From Grammothele lineata (taxonomy: Eukaryota > Basidiomycota > Agaricomycetes > Polyporales > Polyporaceae), in the NCBI GenBank assembly GCA_002150815.3, contig NDFF03000016.1, positions 62,001-126,000 on the forward strand: a stretch of 64,000 nt of DNA, in the 5' to 3' direction. Shown one piece after another: positions 1 to 12,102 of this stretch. A program made the translations under genes and the position numbers. The notes beneath the pieces were generated by a model, which saw nothing but the letters and a program-made list of their open reading frames with translations, did no database searches and was not told the origin of the DNA. Each line of letters starts with the position of its first letter. The stretch's first letter is position 1.

Positions 1-1
1 A

Positions 2-900
2 TTCGATATGGGTACCGCGATTCTCCCATCGCATATGACACCGGCCGCGACCGTGCGATCTAGTGCCGAAGATATCCCACAGCAGGCCAGTAGTCCTGTC
101 GAGTCTCCGAGTCTCTTGCACAGCGCCCGCAGTGAAGTATCGCTCGGGTCGGAAGATCATGTGCATGATGGATACTTTGGGGGGCTTGGGGACAACGGTA
201 TAGCGAGAGATGACGAGCTTTCTGTGGTGGATGAGGTATGTCCTATATTGGTCGCGAATCTTCGCCGCTCACTCGGCGTATGTCTTGACGGTAGTACGAC
301 ATCACAAGCATTTATTCCGCGAACAATTCCGACCTAAATTCCGCGTCCCCGTGTCCCTCTTCGCCCTTGAGCTGGAAGTCTGATGCTAGCAGCGAATGCT
401 GCGACTCTCCTCAAATGAACGTACAGTCTCCGCCGGCCACAAACTCGTCTGCCGGTAGTCCAATTCAAGACTTGTTAGGATATCCAAACAACACTAGTTC
501 AGCTGTTGGATCCCCAGTGACTGCTGCGCATGCTGTTCTCGGCACTCCGGGCCTGTTCGGGGGCTTCGATCAAGCCCCTCTCACGGCACCTTCGGAAACC
601 TTGACCCTCAGTTCTTCGAATCAGCTGAATCAGGCACTGGGACTAGAGAACTCTGGGCTGTCTATGCTGATCCAAGACCCGGCACCCGCAGCTACGGCTC
701 AGCCTGAGGCCACCGCAAATGTTGATGACAAAAGCAGAAGCAAGGGGAAACGGAAGGCGGAAGTCCTCCAGGACTCAAACGATCTCTGTATTATTACAGC
801 AAGCAACTCTGCTGACTCCGTGGTCACCTACTCGAACGACCAGGAAGGAGGCGACGAGAATGAACTTGATCAACCGTGCAAGAAGCCTCGCAAAGGTTGA
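2..900 (+). CDS. 3' part of a gene for an unknown nuclear-looking protein
   Basis: The frame is open from the left edge of the window, so the true start lies upstream. A 59-base GT-AG intron (236-294) joins two in-frame exons, 2-235 and 295-900. Without splicing, the first frame stops at 337. The protein is rich in Ser, Pro, Asn and Ala and low in complexity. Near the end are two basic clusters that look like nuclear localisation signals (KSRSKGKRK and KKPRKG), separated by an acidic Asp/Glu stretch. No catalytic or DNA-binding domain is visible in this part. A transcription regulator with a disordered activating tail would fit, but that is inference; the domain that would decide it is outside the window. 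Confidence 0.6.
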
Positions 901-1915
901 ACGGTGGCCCGACGCGATCCTCTGAAGCAGTTTACACACGTTCTAATCGCATGTCTGGCCGACCTTATTTTGCACCATAAGTATTGCACCTGTGGTAATC
1001 TTGGATGGTTTTTCGGGGACTTGTCAGTCGTTCGTTGAATCATAAGTTTCGGTGGTTGCTTAGAGTTTGCGAATGTATTCTTGATACTCAGATATCTTGC
1101 CTATCTTCGTACGTTCAATCTCCCAGACCGCCTTGATTCGTCTCCAGTTCGTGAGTGATGACATCATAGCTTGACCGAGGAAGCACACATTGCGGCGAGA
1201 CTCGGCTGTCCACAATCCACTCAGCTGCGGATGTCCGAGCTTACCCTGCCTCTCGAGCGACCCTGCACCTCCATTCTCCGGAGGTCCCGACGTCAGTAGG
1301 CCCTTTGGGCTAAGTTTCCCGAAGGTGAAAGCAGACATATGCCAGTGATCGAACATGATCGATCTCAAGGGCAGTCCTGAGTCGTACATACGCGCGCGCC
1401 AGGCCCAGCAGATCGGAGTCCGCGGCGCAGTGCTCGATCGAGCGCCCAGCGCGGTGACAGCATGCCACGCGGCATCGCGTCCCGATCTGGAAACGCTTGT
1501 TGTCAACACCTATAAGCGCTTCTCAGGCTCCCAAATTTCTCCCTCGGCTTGCGATGTCGTCTCCTGCCTGTCGTCCTCCAGGTTCTTTGTGTTTTGACCA
1601 CAGCACTTATCCTTATTTTAGGTCGCATTTTGAACCGCGACTGCCGTTGCGGGACCAGGGAAAAGAGCTGCCATAATGCCACGACCGTCGACCGGACCCC
1701 ACTGAATCCAGGACAGCTGGGGGAAGTTACAGGACCGGTCCTTCAAGCTTCAACGCCCAGCGGCTGCTTAAAGATATCGATCAGGGTCTATTGTTTCTCT
1801 TGACAGCCATGTCAAAGATTGTGCTTCCCTTGACTGGATAGCCGGGTGAGTACTTTCCTTGTCGGTCTTCATGACGACTCCCTGTATGCTGGCGAACCTA
1901 ACTTCGGCGCTCAGA
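901..1915. other. Spacer with ambiguous open frames
   Basis: I could not settle on a gene here. A minus-strand frame (1060-1509, 149 codons) and a plus-strand frame (1355-1597) overlap, and neither shows a recognisable domain or an unequivocal splice partner. The plus-strand frame could continue through a splice near 1582, but the next frame soon stops. Part of this stretch is probably the 3' untranslated region of the gene ending at 900. Confidence 0.3.
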
Positions 1916-2267
1916 ATGTCAGAGAGACAAAGACCGAGGACCGCATCTCAAAAACTCGGAGCACCTCTTCTTCTCGCTTATGCTGCTTCCATTCTCTACA
2001 GAGGCTATGTCCCCGCTCCGCGCGACGGTGTCGCGGCGCTCCTCGAACGCCAGAGGCGACTGTCGCTCCCCGCGCCGCGATATGCCCAATGGAATAGACG
2101 AGAGATTTTAAGCTCTTCGAATTCGTGAGTGCTATGGGCTTTCTAGCTCTCGTCGTATTGTTTATGAACGGTTCTCGAATGTTGACAGCTCATCAAATGT
2201 GGTCTCGGGTCTCTCGGAGACCTATTCAATGGGTGTACTGTTCGGGGAAAGCAGCCCTACTTCTTGA
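1916..2267 (+). CDS. Possible small spliced gene, unknown function
   Basis: An ATG at 1916 opens a frame that splices cleanly: exon 1916-2124, intron 2125-2188 (GTGAGT donor, GACAG acceptor), exon 2189-2267 ending in TGA. The predicted product is 95 residues, with a basic N-terminus, a hydrophobic stretch of about 15 residues that could span a membrane (residues 18-32), and a Ser-rich tail. An acceptor-like CAG sits just before the ATG, so further upstream exons are possible. I recognise no family. The clean consensus intron is the main support, and the whole model may be spurious. Confidence 0.3.
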
Positions 2268-2533
2268 CGCAGAGACCAGGACGCCACCGATCGCAATGCG
2301 ATTGCAGGCGTACGAGCGACACACCGCCGCATTAGGACGCTTCTTCGGGCGCGTGTCGCGATGCGCGAGCGACGTGCCATGCCGCCCGCACTGGCAGCAG
2401 GCACAGCACCAGCTCGCGCACTGACCCAAGGATCGTGTCGGAGCGGGCCATCGCCGTGCTTCAACTCGTCCTAGTCGGGACAACGAGGGCGGGAGATGTG
2501 CGAGCCAGAACGTCGGTCGGGCGAGCCCTTCGC

Positions 2534-2540
2534 TATAAAA
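2534..2540 (+). promoter_or_regulatory. TATA box of the unknown gene at 2618
   Basis: A perfect TATAAAA lies 78 bases upstream of the ATG at 2618, the distance expected for a fungal TATA box with a short leader. Confidence 0.55.
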
Positions 2541-2617
2541 CCCACTGCGCAACTCGCCTTGTTCCCGATTCATCCCTTCCAGTCCTCCACATCGTTACCG
2601 TAGGCCCTCGTATTACG

Positions 2618-4102
2618 ATGGCACCACGGAAGAACTCCCGGAAACAGAAGAAAGGCGTGTTCTCTACCTTTGTCCACAAGAAAGTCAAAGTTCTGCAACC
2701 GCCCGGTGGCTCGGTTAGTATCATCGTTATACTCTGCGTATGTGCGCTAGGTGTAACCTATACATACAGTTCATCAATTGGCGTTTGGGAGACACGCCCG
2801 AAGAACAACCCAGCGAAGCTCCGCCTACGGCTCCCCGCGAATCCGCTGGTCCTCAAGTCTCTGGATCCCTCCGTACCCACCATGTTGCCGTGAGTTCCGG
2901 TTATGTCCGCAAACGGTGAACCGCGTCGATTCCACATCTCCTCAGAACACGCCACCGGATCCGACTCCAGGATTATATGAGGATTATTCAGAGGTTGTTC
3001 GAGGCTCCAGAGGAGATGCCTACGGAAGTGTGTCCACTTCAGGTCTTTACGCGCGTCATTCGTCCAGGCTGACGCGTTTACATCCGGGGTTCATATAGGC
3101 GCAACCAACATGTCTTCGAACTCAGACATTCTAGGCTGGCTACGCCCTAGTCGTAGCTCTGGTCGAGCCCGCCGAAATGCACCTCCGGCGCCACTTCCTC
3201 TCCGTGGTCCTGAGGCTTCCTCCGGGCTACGCGCCGATACCCACTTCCGGACCACATCGCAGGACACCTCTTTTCTTCCTCCCTTCCCTCCTCTCACCAT
3301 GGAGGGAATTTCGGGGATGCCATCGGCGAGTGCTCCTCGCCTCGCCGCCTCAGCAGGCCAAGCTCCACTCCCCATGACCATGCCCGCCCCTCGTTCGCGC
3401 GTTTGCGCTGCCTTGATGAACCAACGCCGTGGCGCTGCTCCCTACCACATCCCAGACCCGGCCCGCTACCGCGACAGCCGCGAGCCAGGCCAAGCCGAGC
3501 ACGGACAGGCAATATCCGAGATGCCGGCTGCCACCCCTCCCACCTGGGGCCCCATGATGGCTGAACTGTACGGACCGCTGTACCCTCCCGGTATCCTCCC
3601 CGTCGAGCAGTCCCCCTCGCCTGCCTGTTCTCTCGGGTTCCCGTCTCCTCCGGCGGTGAACGTGCAAGCCAACCTTCCGAACGACCTCACATCCTCCCTC
3701 TTTACTAGTCCTTCTTACACTCAGTCTACCACGTTCCCGCCGGAGGCCATCCCGAGGTTCGCCGCGCCTGCCACTCTTGATCTGCTTTCCCCTGGTGACG
3801 TCGACCCTACCACGAGTTCCCTTCTTGACTGGCTGCAGCCAGCTCCTCAGTCCTACGTGAGGCACCTTGGAAGCGACATGAACACGACGATGGGATACTC
3901 CGCGCCGTCCACTCAATGGCCGCCTGCCCTCCTCCAGCAGCCCCCGTTGCCATCAAACCATGTCACGGACCTGCCGTACCCCGTCCAGTCGCCAGAGGAC
4001 TGGGTGTTTTTCAGCCAGCCATACCCTACATCCACGGATATCGTACCGGACGAGCCGTCCCTGCCTGAGCTCGAGAGAGCGGACAGGGGCAGGCTCAACT
4101 GA
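2618..4102 (+). CDS. Unknown Pro/Ser-rich protein with a basic N-terminus
   Basis: The ATG at 2618 begins a strongly basic N-terminus (APRKNSRKQKKG). Exon 1 is 2618-2713, intron 2714-2769, exon 2 2770-2889, intron 2890-2945, and exon 3 starts at 2946. The long last exon is most simply reached through an acceptor at 3066-3067, which puts codon 3068 in phase with the 330-codon frame from 3110 to 4102. The matching donor is uncertain: GTTGTT at 2994 gives a normal-length intron, and later candidates give a very short one. The last part is Pro/Ser-rich and disordered with no known motif. It could also be two genes, one ending at 3098 and another starting at 3110. The TATA box at 2534 supports the start. 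Confidence 0.5.
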
Positions 4103-5509
4103 AGGTTATTCACAACGGATTGTAGTACCCATATTGACGGGGCTGATGCGGACCCTGTGTTCATTTTCCTGACGTTGATCTGTTGATTTGCATAATGAGT
4201 ACTATTAGCCCACCTGTGTTACCGATCCGGACGTTTGAGGACATGTCAAGATTGTAGATTCGGGATGTCTGTATAGTGTATGCCTCGTACATAGAATATC
4301 ATACTGTATTAAGGAGTTCCCGAGGGCGAGACGTATTTCCATGTAAACGGCGTCCAAAGACTGTAACTTCTGCGAGTCGGTACCGTACGGTGCAGAAGAC
4401 TGAGTCGCAAGAAAGCGAAATAGCAAATGAGTTGAATAGCGATATGTATGTCTCTGCAGAGCTATGGGCATAACATTAGAGACGGATGGCTATAATGTAA
4501 TACCCATAGCACGGCAAGAGATCAATCGCAATATCTTCCCGGATCCTGTATTGGATTGTGATCATGCCAATCGGAACGATGAGGTCGGTATCGCGATCCC
4601 CTTGACCGATCATATGGATAGTCAGTCGCATGCACCATACCCATGGTTTCTCCATCTCAGGGAGCCGTGTCATCCTCATAAGCCAGCTCTAGCAGGTGAG
4701 AACAAATAAGAGTAAATGCTCGGACCTGGGCGCTAGTGATGGTAGAGCAGGCCTTGGGGTGATCTGTCTAAGACAAGACGGGAGGCGGCACAGAAAAACC
4801 ATATCTAGGTGTGCAAGTGTCAGTGGGCCTATCCAGCTCATTACTCACCGGGAGACGTCGTAAATTATGGAGGTACGAAGAAAGTTGCCGACTCGCCCAT
4901 GCAGAACTTGCCAGGAGCGAGGGGACTTATAAATCCTGGTGGGTCTCAGCTCATGGACCTCGAGCGACCGGTGTTGAAGTGCCCGAGACAAAAGTGCATG
5001 GTTTGCTCGCCATAGCATCAGCACAGGACTAGACGTGTACATAGGTCATGAGACGAGTGATTATTGTTTGGCGGGGCCCAATTGTATCACTAAGACGACC
5101 ACGTCAATAGGGTGAATATCTGCCCTATTGTGAAGGTCTCATGAACTGGCCATATCTGAGCGGGAACCTAGCAACCTATCGCTAAGACGTAACTTGAAGA
5201 TGCGGCCTAAGGATGGAAACTGATTCACCGGATATTAACCAATTATAAGCCACGGAAGTGATTTTTCCGAGGACGCAAGTGGAGCTAAGTGGAGGCTTGA
5301 GGAAAGAATCGTCGCCGGTGCCGCTGCCCAGTCGCAGCGGCACCGCTTCATGAGCGCTTGAGCGCCCATTGTTACCTCCACCGGCCCGCCTCGCCTGCGT
5401 TGTTTCCGAGACCATACATCTCTCCATAGTACCCTATAGTACCCTCTTGGACCGTGATAATGGTACTGCCCTAAACACAAAAGCTACTTCCTCTCACTCG
5501 ACGTTCACC
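4103..5509. other. Spacer before SEC6
   Basis: Only short, overlapping open frames without domains. Base composition is more AT-rich than in the genes. It probably holds the 3' end of the upstream transcript and the SEC6 promoter. I see no tRNA or repeat. Confidence 0.5.
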
Positions 5510-7947
5510 ATGGCGACTATGGCCGCGCCGACGATCTCCGCCGCTCAAGCGGTGGGCGAATACCTGCAGTCACCCGACGACCTGGCAAAGGTCGCTGCCT
5601 TCCGCAAGAAGTTAGAGAAAGAGAAGGCCTCTATTGACGCACGGCTCCGGAGCGGAGTTAAGGACCAACTGGATGCGACGCGGGATGGTTTGCGCAAGCT
5701 GTTTGGGACACGGAGCAACGTGCAGACGATCAAGGACGAGATGGAGACAGTGGACAGGATGTGCAGCGACCCAGCGTACGTCGTGTCGACCTTTGACCAG
5801 ATTAGCAGAGTGCGTGTCTCTTCCGGATGATCTCGTCCGCTGATGGTGCTGAGCATACACGCGTATATGCACGATATTAGGTCTCAATGGTACACCGCAA
5901 CTTCGAGCAGACGGAGGAGATGGTGCACAACCTCCTGGAGATGAACTCGAAGCTCGACATGCTTGAGCAGATGCTCCTTGAAGATAGCAATGACATTCTC
6001 GGCCCCGCAGAAAACCTCCTCAGGATACACTACCAGTTGAACCGGCTCGAGGCTTTCCGCAATCAGACCATGCATCGAGCGAAGAAGTCCTCGTCCGACA
6101 CCCGAAATACGCTGAACCGCTGGTTCGAGCGTCTCACCCATCTTATTGAAGCGTTCGAAGAGTACATCCTCGAAATAGCCAAGAATATATTGCCGATCGT
6201 ACGGGCTGGGAACCCGGAGGTTGTTGTGAAACTCATGAAGGTCGTGGAGATGGAGGCGCGGGAGGATGAGAAGGTATGTTCATGGTGAATCTGTGCGCAC
6301 GTCAATGCTACAGTACGGATTCTGTAGGCCATAGCCATCAAACTGGTCAAGAAGGCTGCCAAAATGGATGCTGCTGCGAAGTTCCGATCGATGCAAGCGG
6401 ACGCGAGGGTCATTAAGCACTACCGGTCGAAGGTCATGAAATGCATCACCGACTCCATACAGGCCAAGTTCGACGAGGTCTATGCGGCAAATGAGCGGAA
6501 TCCCGCTGGCTTCTTGGACGACTTGGTCTTCATCTACAAGGACCTCATCCGGATAGAGAGCGATGTTGTCCCTTGCTTCCCTCCTTCCTACGAGGTCTGG
6601 GCCACCTTCGTGCGCGAGTACCACAAAGCCCTCAACAACACCGTCACAAGGCTGGTGAAGTCAGAGCCTGAGGCAAGCGTTCTTCTCACCCTCCATGCGT
6701 GGATCAAGGAGTACAAGAAGAGCATGCGCGAGCTCAGCATCCCTGCCGAGTGGCTCAACCCTCCTCTCCTCGAGGGCAAGGAGCAAGGCCTCATCGAGGA
6801 CTACCTCCAACTCATCATCAAGAAGCTGGACGAGTGGTCCGAGAACCTCATGCGCACCGAGGTCGCCGCCTTCACGGCTCGCGAGGAGCCGCCCGAGCTC
6901 AGTGCGGACGGGCTCTACACGACGTCTGGCACGGTCATCTTCCTCGACATGGTCAACCAGCAGGTCGACCTCGCGCTCGACTCGAACCAGGGTCTCGTGC
7001 TCGCGCGAGCGATCGAGGAGGTGAATCGCGTCATGCGCTCCGTTCAGGACCGCTGGGTCAAGCTCGTCGACACCGAGTACAAGAAGCACACCGAGAAGCC
7101 GGAGGAGGTCCCGGGCGGTCTCGTCGAGTACTGCATTGCACTCGCGAACGATCAGATCAAGTCTGCAGACTTCACGGAGACGCTCTCGGCACGCATCGAG
7201 CCGCTCGTGTCGGAGAAGTACGCCGCGACGATCCACGACAAGCTCAATGACGCGCTCGACGGCTACCTCGACGTTGCGAAGAAGTACACACAGACGCTGA
7301 TCAACATCATTTTCAACGACCTCAAACCCGCCGTCAAGCAGCTCTTTGGCCCAGCGTGGTACGACGGCACGCATTCGCAAATCGTCGAGACGATGCGCGA
7401 TTACATGGCCGATTACCAGGCGTACCTCAACGAGAGCCTGTTCGAAGTTCTCGTCGAAGACCTTCTCGATACCTATCTCGTCACCTACCTCAACGCGCTG
7501 GCGAATGGACCGAAGCTCAACATGCCTGCCGCTACGGAGCGCATGCGGCAGGACATCGACGATGCATACAAGTTCTTCGGGACGTACAAGAAGATGAAGG
7601 AGCTCGAGCCGCAGATGGCAGTACTCGATCAGGTGCTATCGATGCTTGAGGCGTCGAAGAGCCTCGTCTTCCTGTCCTACTGGTCGTTCGCGAAAGTGCA
7701 TGGGCCATGCATACAGTTCGTGGAAGCGTTGATGAAGGCACGAAACGACCTCGATCGCTCCGGCGTAAGCGAAGTAATGGACAGTATCAAGAGGAAAGTC
7801 AAAGACGAGAATCTCACAGATCGTAAGCCACGCGTTCCCGTCTTCATCACGCGTCGTGTGCTAATACCCCTTACAGCTCCAGAACCAACGATCATGAAGA
7901 AGATCGTGATCCAGGGGGCTTTATCACGCTTCCTCGTCCGCACGTAG
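5510..7947 (+). CDS. SEC6: Exocyst complex subunit Sec6
   Basis: Sec6 is a core rod-shaped subunit of the exocyst, which tethers secretory vesicles to the plasma membrane at growth sites. The model has four exons: 5510-5809, 5881-6273, 6328-7822 and 7877-7947, giving 752 residues, close to the usual 750-800 of the family. The N-terminal 230 residues are helical and coiled-coil-like. The rest matches the Sec6 helical-bundle domain, with typical stretches such as WIKEYKKSM, FLDMVNQQVDLAL and the conserved C-terminal FFGTYKKMKELEPQ. The ATG at 5510 sits in a good fungal context (CACCATGG). The last intron (7823-7876) is 54 bases and has no stop in frame, so a retained form would add 18 residues. 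The gene converges on QNS1, with 189 bases between stop codons. Confidence 0.93.
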
Positions 7948-8136
7948 GGCTCTTCCATGCGCATTGTATTTATTGTACGACTTCTACACACCCCACAGTA
8001 TCTACCATCACAGGTTCTCGCACTCTCTCGCTGCTCTGTAAACTACATACCCATGTATTTCTATACCTAGCGTACACCCTTCGCCTTGGAGCGGACTACG
8101 TCTTCTTTCTCTTTAGTCTTGTGGATGAATGTTGCA

Positions 8137-11100
8137 TCAGTGAACGACATGCTGATCCTTCGCCTCTTGCGCGGAGACTGTAGACCTATTCGGCCAGCGA
8201 GCTGCTGCCTCGTCGATCTTCTTGAATTGCCATGGGAAGCGGGACGGGTACAAGAAGGGGCGCAAGTCGAAGCCTGGTATCACGCGTCAGTTCACGATCA
8301 CGGCACTGGCCCGGCGGAGTAGCTCACGGTTATCGTCGGGACTGTATTGTTCCTACAGTGGGGAATCAGGGACAGGCATGACGGGCGATATGACGACCGC
8401 AAGACATACCGCGTGGTAAGACGGAGTGAGCGTCGTCATCTTGTGCCTGTTGCGGGCGTACTCGAAGAAGAAATGCTTGACCTTCTCTGCAACCTAGAAA
8501 TCGACCCGCGTGAGTAGGTGCTTTGGGTCCAACCTCACGAGAGTAAATATACCTGCTGAGGAGAGAGGAAAGAGCCCCACTCGTGGGCGAGCTTGGTGAA
8601 CATGCTCCAAGGACCACACTTCTCGACTTTGCGGAGGCGGCCGAAGACGGAGAGTTCATCGTACGTCATCCCCATGTCAGCCTGCGAAATTGTGTCAACT
8701 GGTCATGAAGGAACGAGTGGCGAAAAGGGGTACCTCGTCTGCCTGGACATAAGTCTCGGTGATAGGCTCCAGTTCTGCGGTCGGCACGGCCTCGAGGAAC
8801 CTAGCGGTATGAATTAAACCGAACTGGAGATCACACACGATCAAGGAGAACGTACTCGGTCAGAACAGGGAGATCGAATGCATCGCGAGCGTAGGCAATG
8901 AACTTCTTGAGGTCGGTCTTACTGATGGCGCCGATTGGGTTCACATCCGCTGCGGAAGATGCCAGTAAGCATCTTCTTCAACCATCGCAGCGGAATAGTA
9001 GTACGTACCAGATGAGCAATCATACTTAGTGAAGTATCCGCGCAAGCTGAGAACACGTCAGTTTTCACACTGAGTTGAAACCTGACGGTTCAAGACCAGC
9101 ACACCTCTCGTCGACGTTCGCGCTGCCCAAGACGAGTAAACCACCTTGCCTTCCGCGCACCCAAGGCATGAGCTGCGCGAAGAGGTACGCAATGACCATG
9201 CGCAAGCGGGCCTGAATGTTTTGCAGTGCAAGGTTCTCTGCTCCAGTCCCGCCATGGACACGGAAGCGAGGTTTTACCCCGGTCACGAACGCGAACAGCT
9301 CCCGGATTGCGGTGACTAGTGTGTCCATATTTAGGTCAATATGGTAGCTGAGAATCAAAGAGTGTGCACGACCAACGTTAGCTGAAAGGACGGTTTATTA
9401 TATAGGATTCCTACCTCCCGATCGCCTCCGCGAGATCCTTCGCGCGCTTCCGCGTTTCCGTACTAGAGTTCTCGGTGCCCATATAGCAGGTATGGAAGAT
9501 GCGGTTTGAGAACTCGCGTGGATCGGTGGGTACGTATGCCGATCCTTCCGGTTCTCCCGCGATACGACGTGCGTCGGAGATGACATGTTGGTCTGTCAGA
9601 ATGAAATCAGAGCTGCAAGCGGATATTCGCGAAATTTGTTTACCGCCAGCACGTGCTGCCTGTGCGACAAGGCGGCACATAGAATAGACGATGACGGAAG
9701 TCGCGCAGCTGTCAATACCACCGCTAAGCGGAACGAAGTATCCCTGGGTCCGCGAGCGGCGCAAATAGTCCCACAACCAGCACGCTGGTCCAAGGCTGCA
9801 TTTTGTAATCAGTACTAACTCTCACCAAGACGCATGTGCAAACGTACGCGATCTCCTCCTCTGGCTTATGATACTTCACTTCTGGCTGTGTAGTAAGGAT
9901 TAACTCTGTGAAATCCCTGATCTCATCCCCGCGGGCGCCGGATAGAGCGAAGTCGACCTCGATGCGATGATAACGCTCCGCGCCCGCTGCCTGATTGCTG
10001 CGGCTGCTCGTCGCGCGGTGCGAACGCACGTCTTCGATGTCAACAGTCGCGGTCACCACTTCTACGTCTTGGAGGGAAAATTGGGAGCCTTGAGCGATCA
10101 CTCGACCGTTGACGACGATCATCGCACAACCGTCGTAGTAGAGCCGATCGCCGTCACAACCTTGTTGGTTGGCATAAAGGTAGATACCGCCCAGCTACAA
10201 GACAGGGTAAGCGGGAGAAGATTGCGTCTCATGGCATGTTGTATCACCTTCATGGTAGCTTCTTTCATGAGCTCTACGCGTCTATACAACTTCCGAAGTT
10301 CGTGATGACTGCCACTGGAGTTCGTGAAGATCTCGACACCGTCTAGACCCATGAGGATGTGGGGACTATGTGAATTAAATCAGAAGAATATACACGAGAA
10401 ACCACGCAGATCTCCCACCTTGCAGGGGTGAACAATTCCTCGCATAACTCAATGCCAATACATGTATCGACCGTGCTAACAACAGCGTCACCGAAGGGAA
10501 CCTTGGTCTAAAACTCGTGTCACTGTAGTGCTTGATAGACTCTAGGTGTGGAACTTACCTGTCCGGTCACCGCATGGATAATTCGAGGGAGGTAATGATC
10601 CTCGACTTGTCTGTGCTTCATCCAAGGTGTAAACCAACGAAGCTCGCGATAGTTGCCGTCATTCGCCATCCACATCTTGGGGCGAATGAGCAAAATCTTG
10701 CCATTGTGAATCACGATCCTGCAGTTATAAATAACGTTCTTGTGCATCACCGGCCTGCGTATAGTCATGGTTAGCTGATGTGTCAAACATGACAGCAAAA
10801 CCAACATACATGCCAATGTCGCACACAATATCTTGCGCTTCCTCAGACTTAAGTATCTCACCAAGGACCTCCCAGGCATGGAGACATGTATCGCCTAAAC
10901 GTCCCATTGATTCAGAGTGAGAAATGTATACAAAAATGAAGAACTAACCCTCCAAGAAGTGGTCCATACATCCATAACCACTACAGCGGTTAGTTAGCCC
11001 GCATCAACAAAGATTGAAACGAGATCCCTACGTTATCTCGAGTTCTGGTCCGACACGCAATGTTGCGCCCCGTTCTTTGGCAATCCTGATGCTTTGAAGG

Positions 11101-11290
11101 ATACGCTGGAGGTTTCCCTCGAAGTCAAGAGCCCATTGATTGAGCGAGCTGCCCGGCGCGGTGTTGAGTACACCGAATACATCACGGCATCAAAACACGC
11201 ACCAGCTAGGATTAGAACCGATTTTAGCTATGTCGAAGTAATCAACAGATCGACGTGTACTCACGTTGCAACGGTTATAAGATGTCCCAT
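8137..11290 (-). CDS. QNS1: Glutamine-dependent NAD+ synthetase
   Basis: This enzyme makes the last step of NAD+ synthesis, amidating nicotinic acid adenine dinucleotide with ammonia released from glutamine, using ATP. I can trace 18 exons whose lengths sum to 2151 bases (716 residues), the family's normal size: 11290-11265, 11148-11032, 10980-10949, 10894-10810, 10754-10559, 10501-10419, 10365-10248, 10194-9848, 9795-9644, 9592-9415, 9347-9105, 9046-9009, 8949-8856, 8800-8734, 8681-8553, 8493-8410, 8352-8328, 8273-8137. The N-terminal nitrilase-type glutaminase has the Glu of PELEITGYG and the catalytic Cys of GIELCEELF. The C-terminal synthetase has the ATP-binding loop PLSGGIDS and the late motif [19 protein letters not shown]. 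All key residues are present. The start MGHLITVAT matches the family N-terminus. Confidence 0.95.
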
Positions 11291-12102
11291 GATAGAAAGC
11301 TTCCCAAGAGGAGATGTGTGTTAGACTGAGACTAACGCCGGTTTTACAACCGGCTCCGACCAGTTCACGTTGGATGCTCACTGTTTCCGGCCGCGACGGA
11401 TGGAGGACGTCACTGATGCGTTCAATCGTTGCTCAATCCTCACGTACAGGTACTGATGTCAGCGATCAAGTGGAATGACGTCGATACTGCGTTGGCAAGA
11501 ATTCCTCTAGCTTCGAGTCGCGTCGAGTGGAGGTGCTGAGGTCCGCCTACGTCCGAGATAAGGACACCGATAATCCGCATAGTTGATATGAAGTAGATGA
11601 GTCATCGCCGTTGTAGTCTGAGCCCTTTGGAGCCTTATAACGGGTCTTACTTGTTTAGGGCAGGTTCATCCCCATAGGCGCCGATCTTGAAGCCGTGCCG
11701 GTGTTCGATCCCTGATATCATCGCATGCTTTTGGAGATACTAAAGCTCCATTCGGTGTAGTAGAACAAAATATACGACAGAAGAAGTTCAATGGCCGAAA
11801 ACTATGGGACATTATCGAGTAGCTGTGAAGTTTCGGATGCGCTAGAGTAGCCCGGAGGCAGAGATAGTACAACTGTCCTCCATCACTGTCCAATGCGTGA
11901 AATCTCAGCAGAGAACGAAAAGTAATCCAAAAGATATACAAGAAAGTGGGTATCACAAGAATCCGGGTATGCAAGAATCGGAGAATGGAGATTGTCTAGA
12001 TACAAGTCGGAATATTTGCTGGGCAAGCGGGGGTACAACTGAGAACACACCGCATCGGAGGGTCTCGTGCGAGTCTTCACGTGTTCTCTTTGTGGCAGGC
12101 AA
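11291..12102. other. Spacer upstream of QNS1
   Basis: Contains the QNS1 promoter and the 3' flank of the next minus-strand gene. The few open frames on both strands (for example 11666-11974 minus) are short, AT-rich and without recognisable content. Confidence 0.5.

Noticed and set aside
1060..1509. 149-codon minus-strand frame
   Set aside because: No domain, no ATG-linked promoter or splice partner, and an overlapping plus-strand frame of similar quality.
3350..3916. 188-codon minus-strand frame
   Set aside because: Antisense to the Pro/Ser-rich coding exon; Arg/Gly-rich composition is the mirror of Pro/Ala codons.
6661..7380. 239-codon minus-strand frame
   Set aside because: Antisense shadow of SEC6 caused by GC-rich third positions.
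11690..11740. GTTCGATCC, a tRNA B-box-like motif
   Set aside because: No T-stem pairing, A box or acceptor arm could be built around it.
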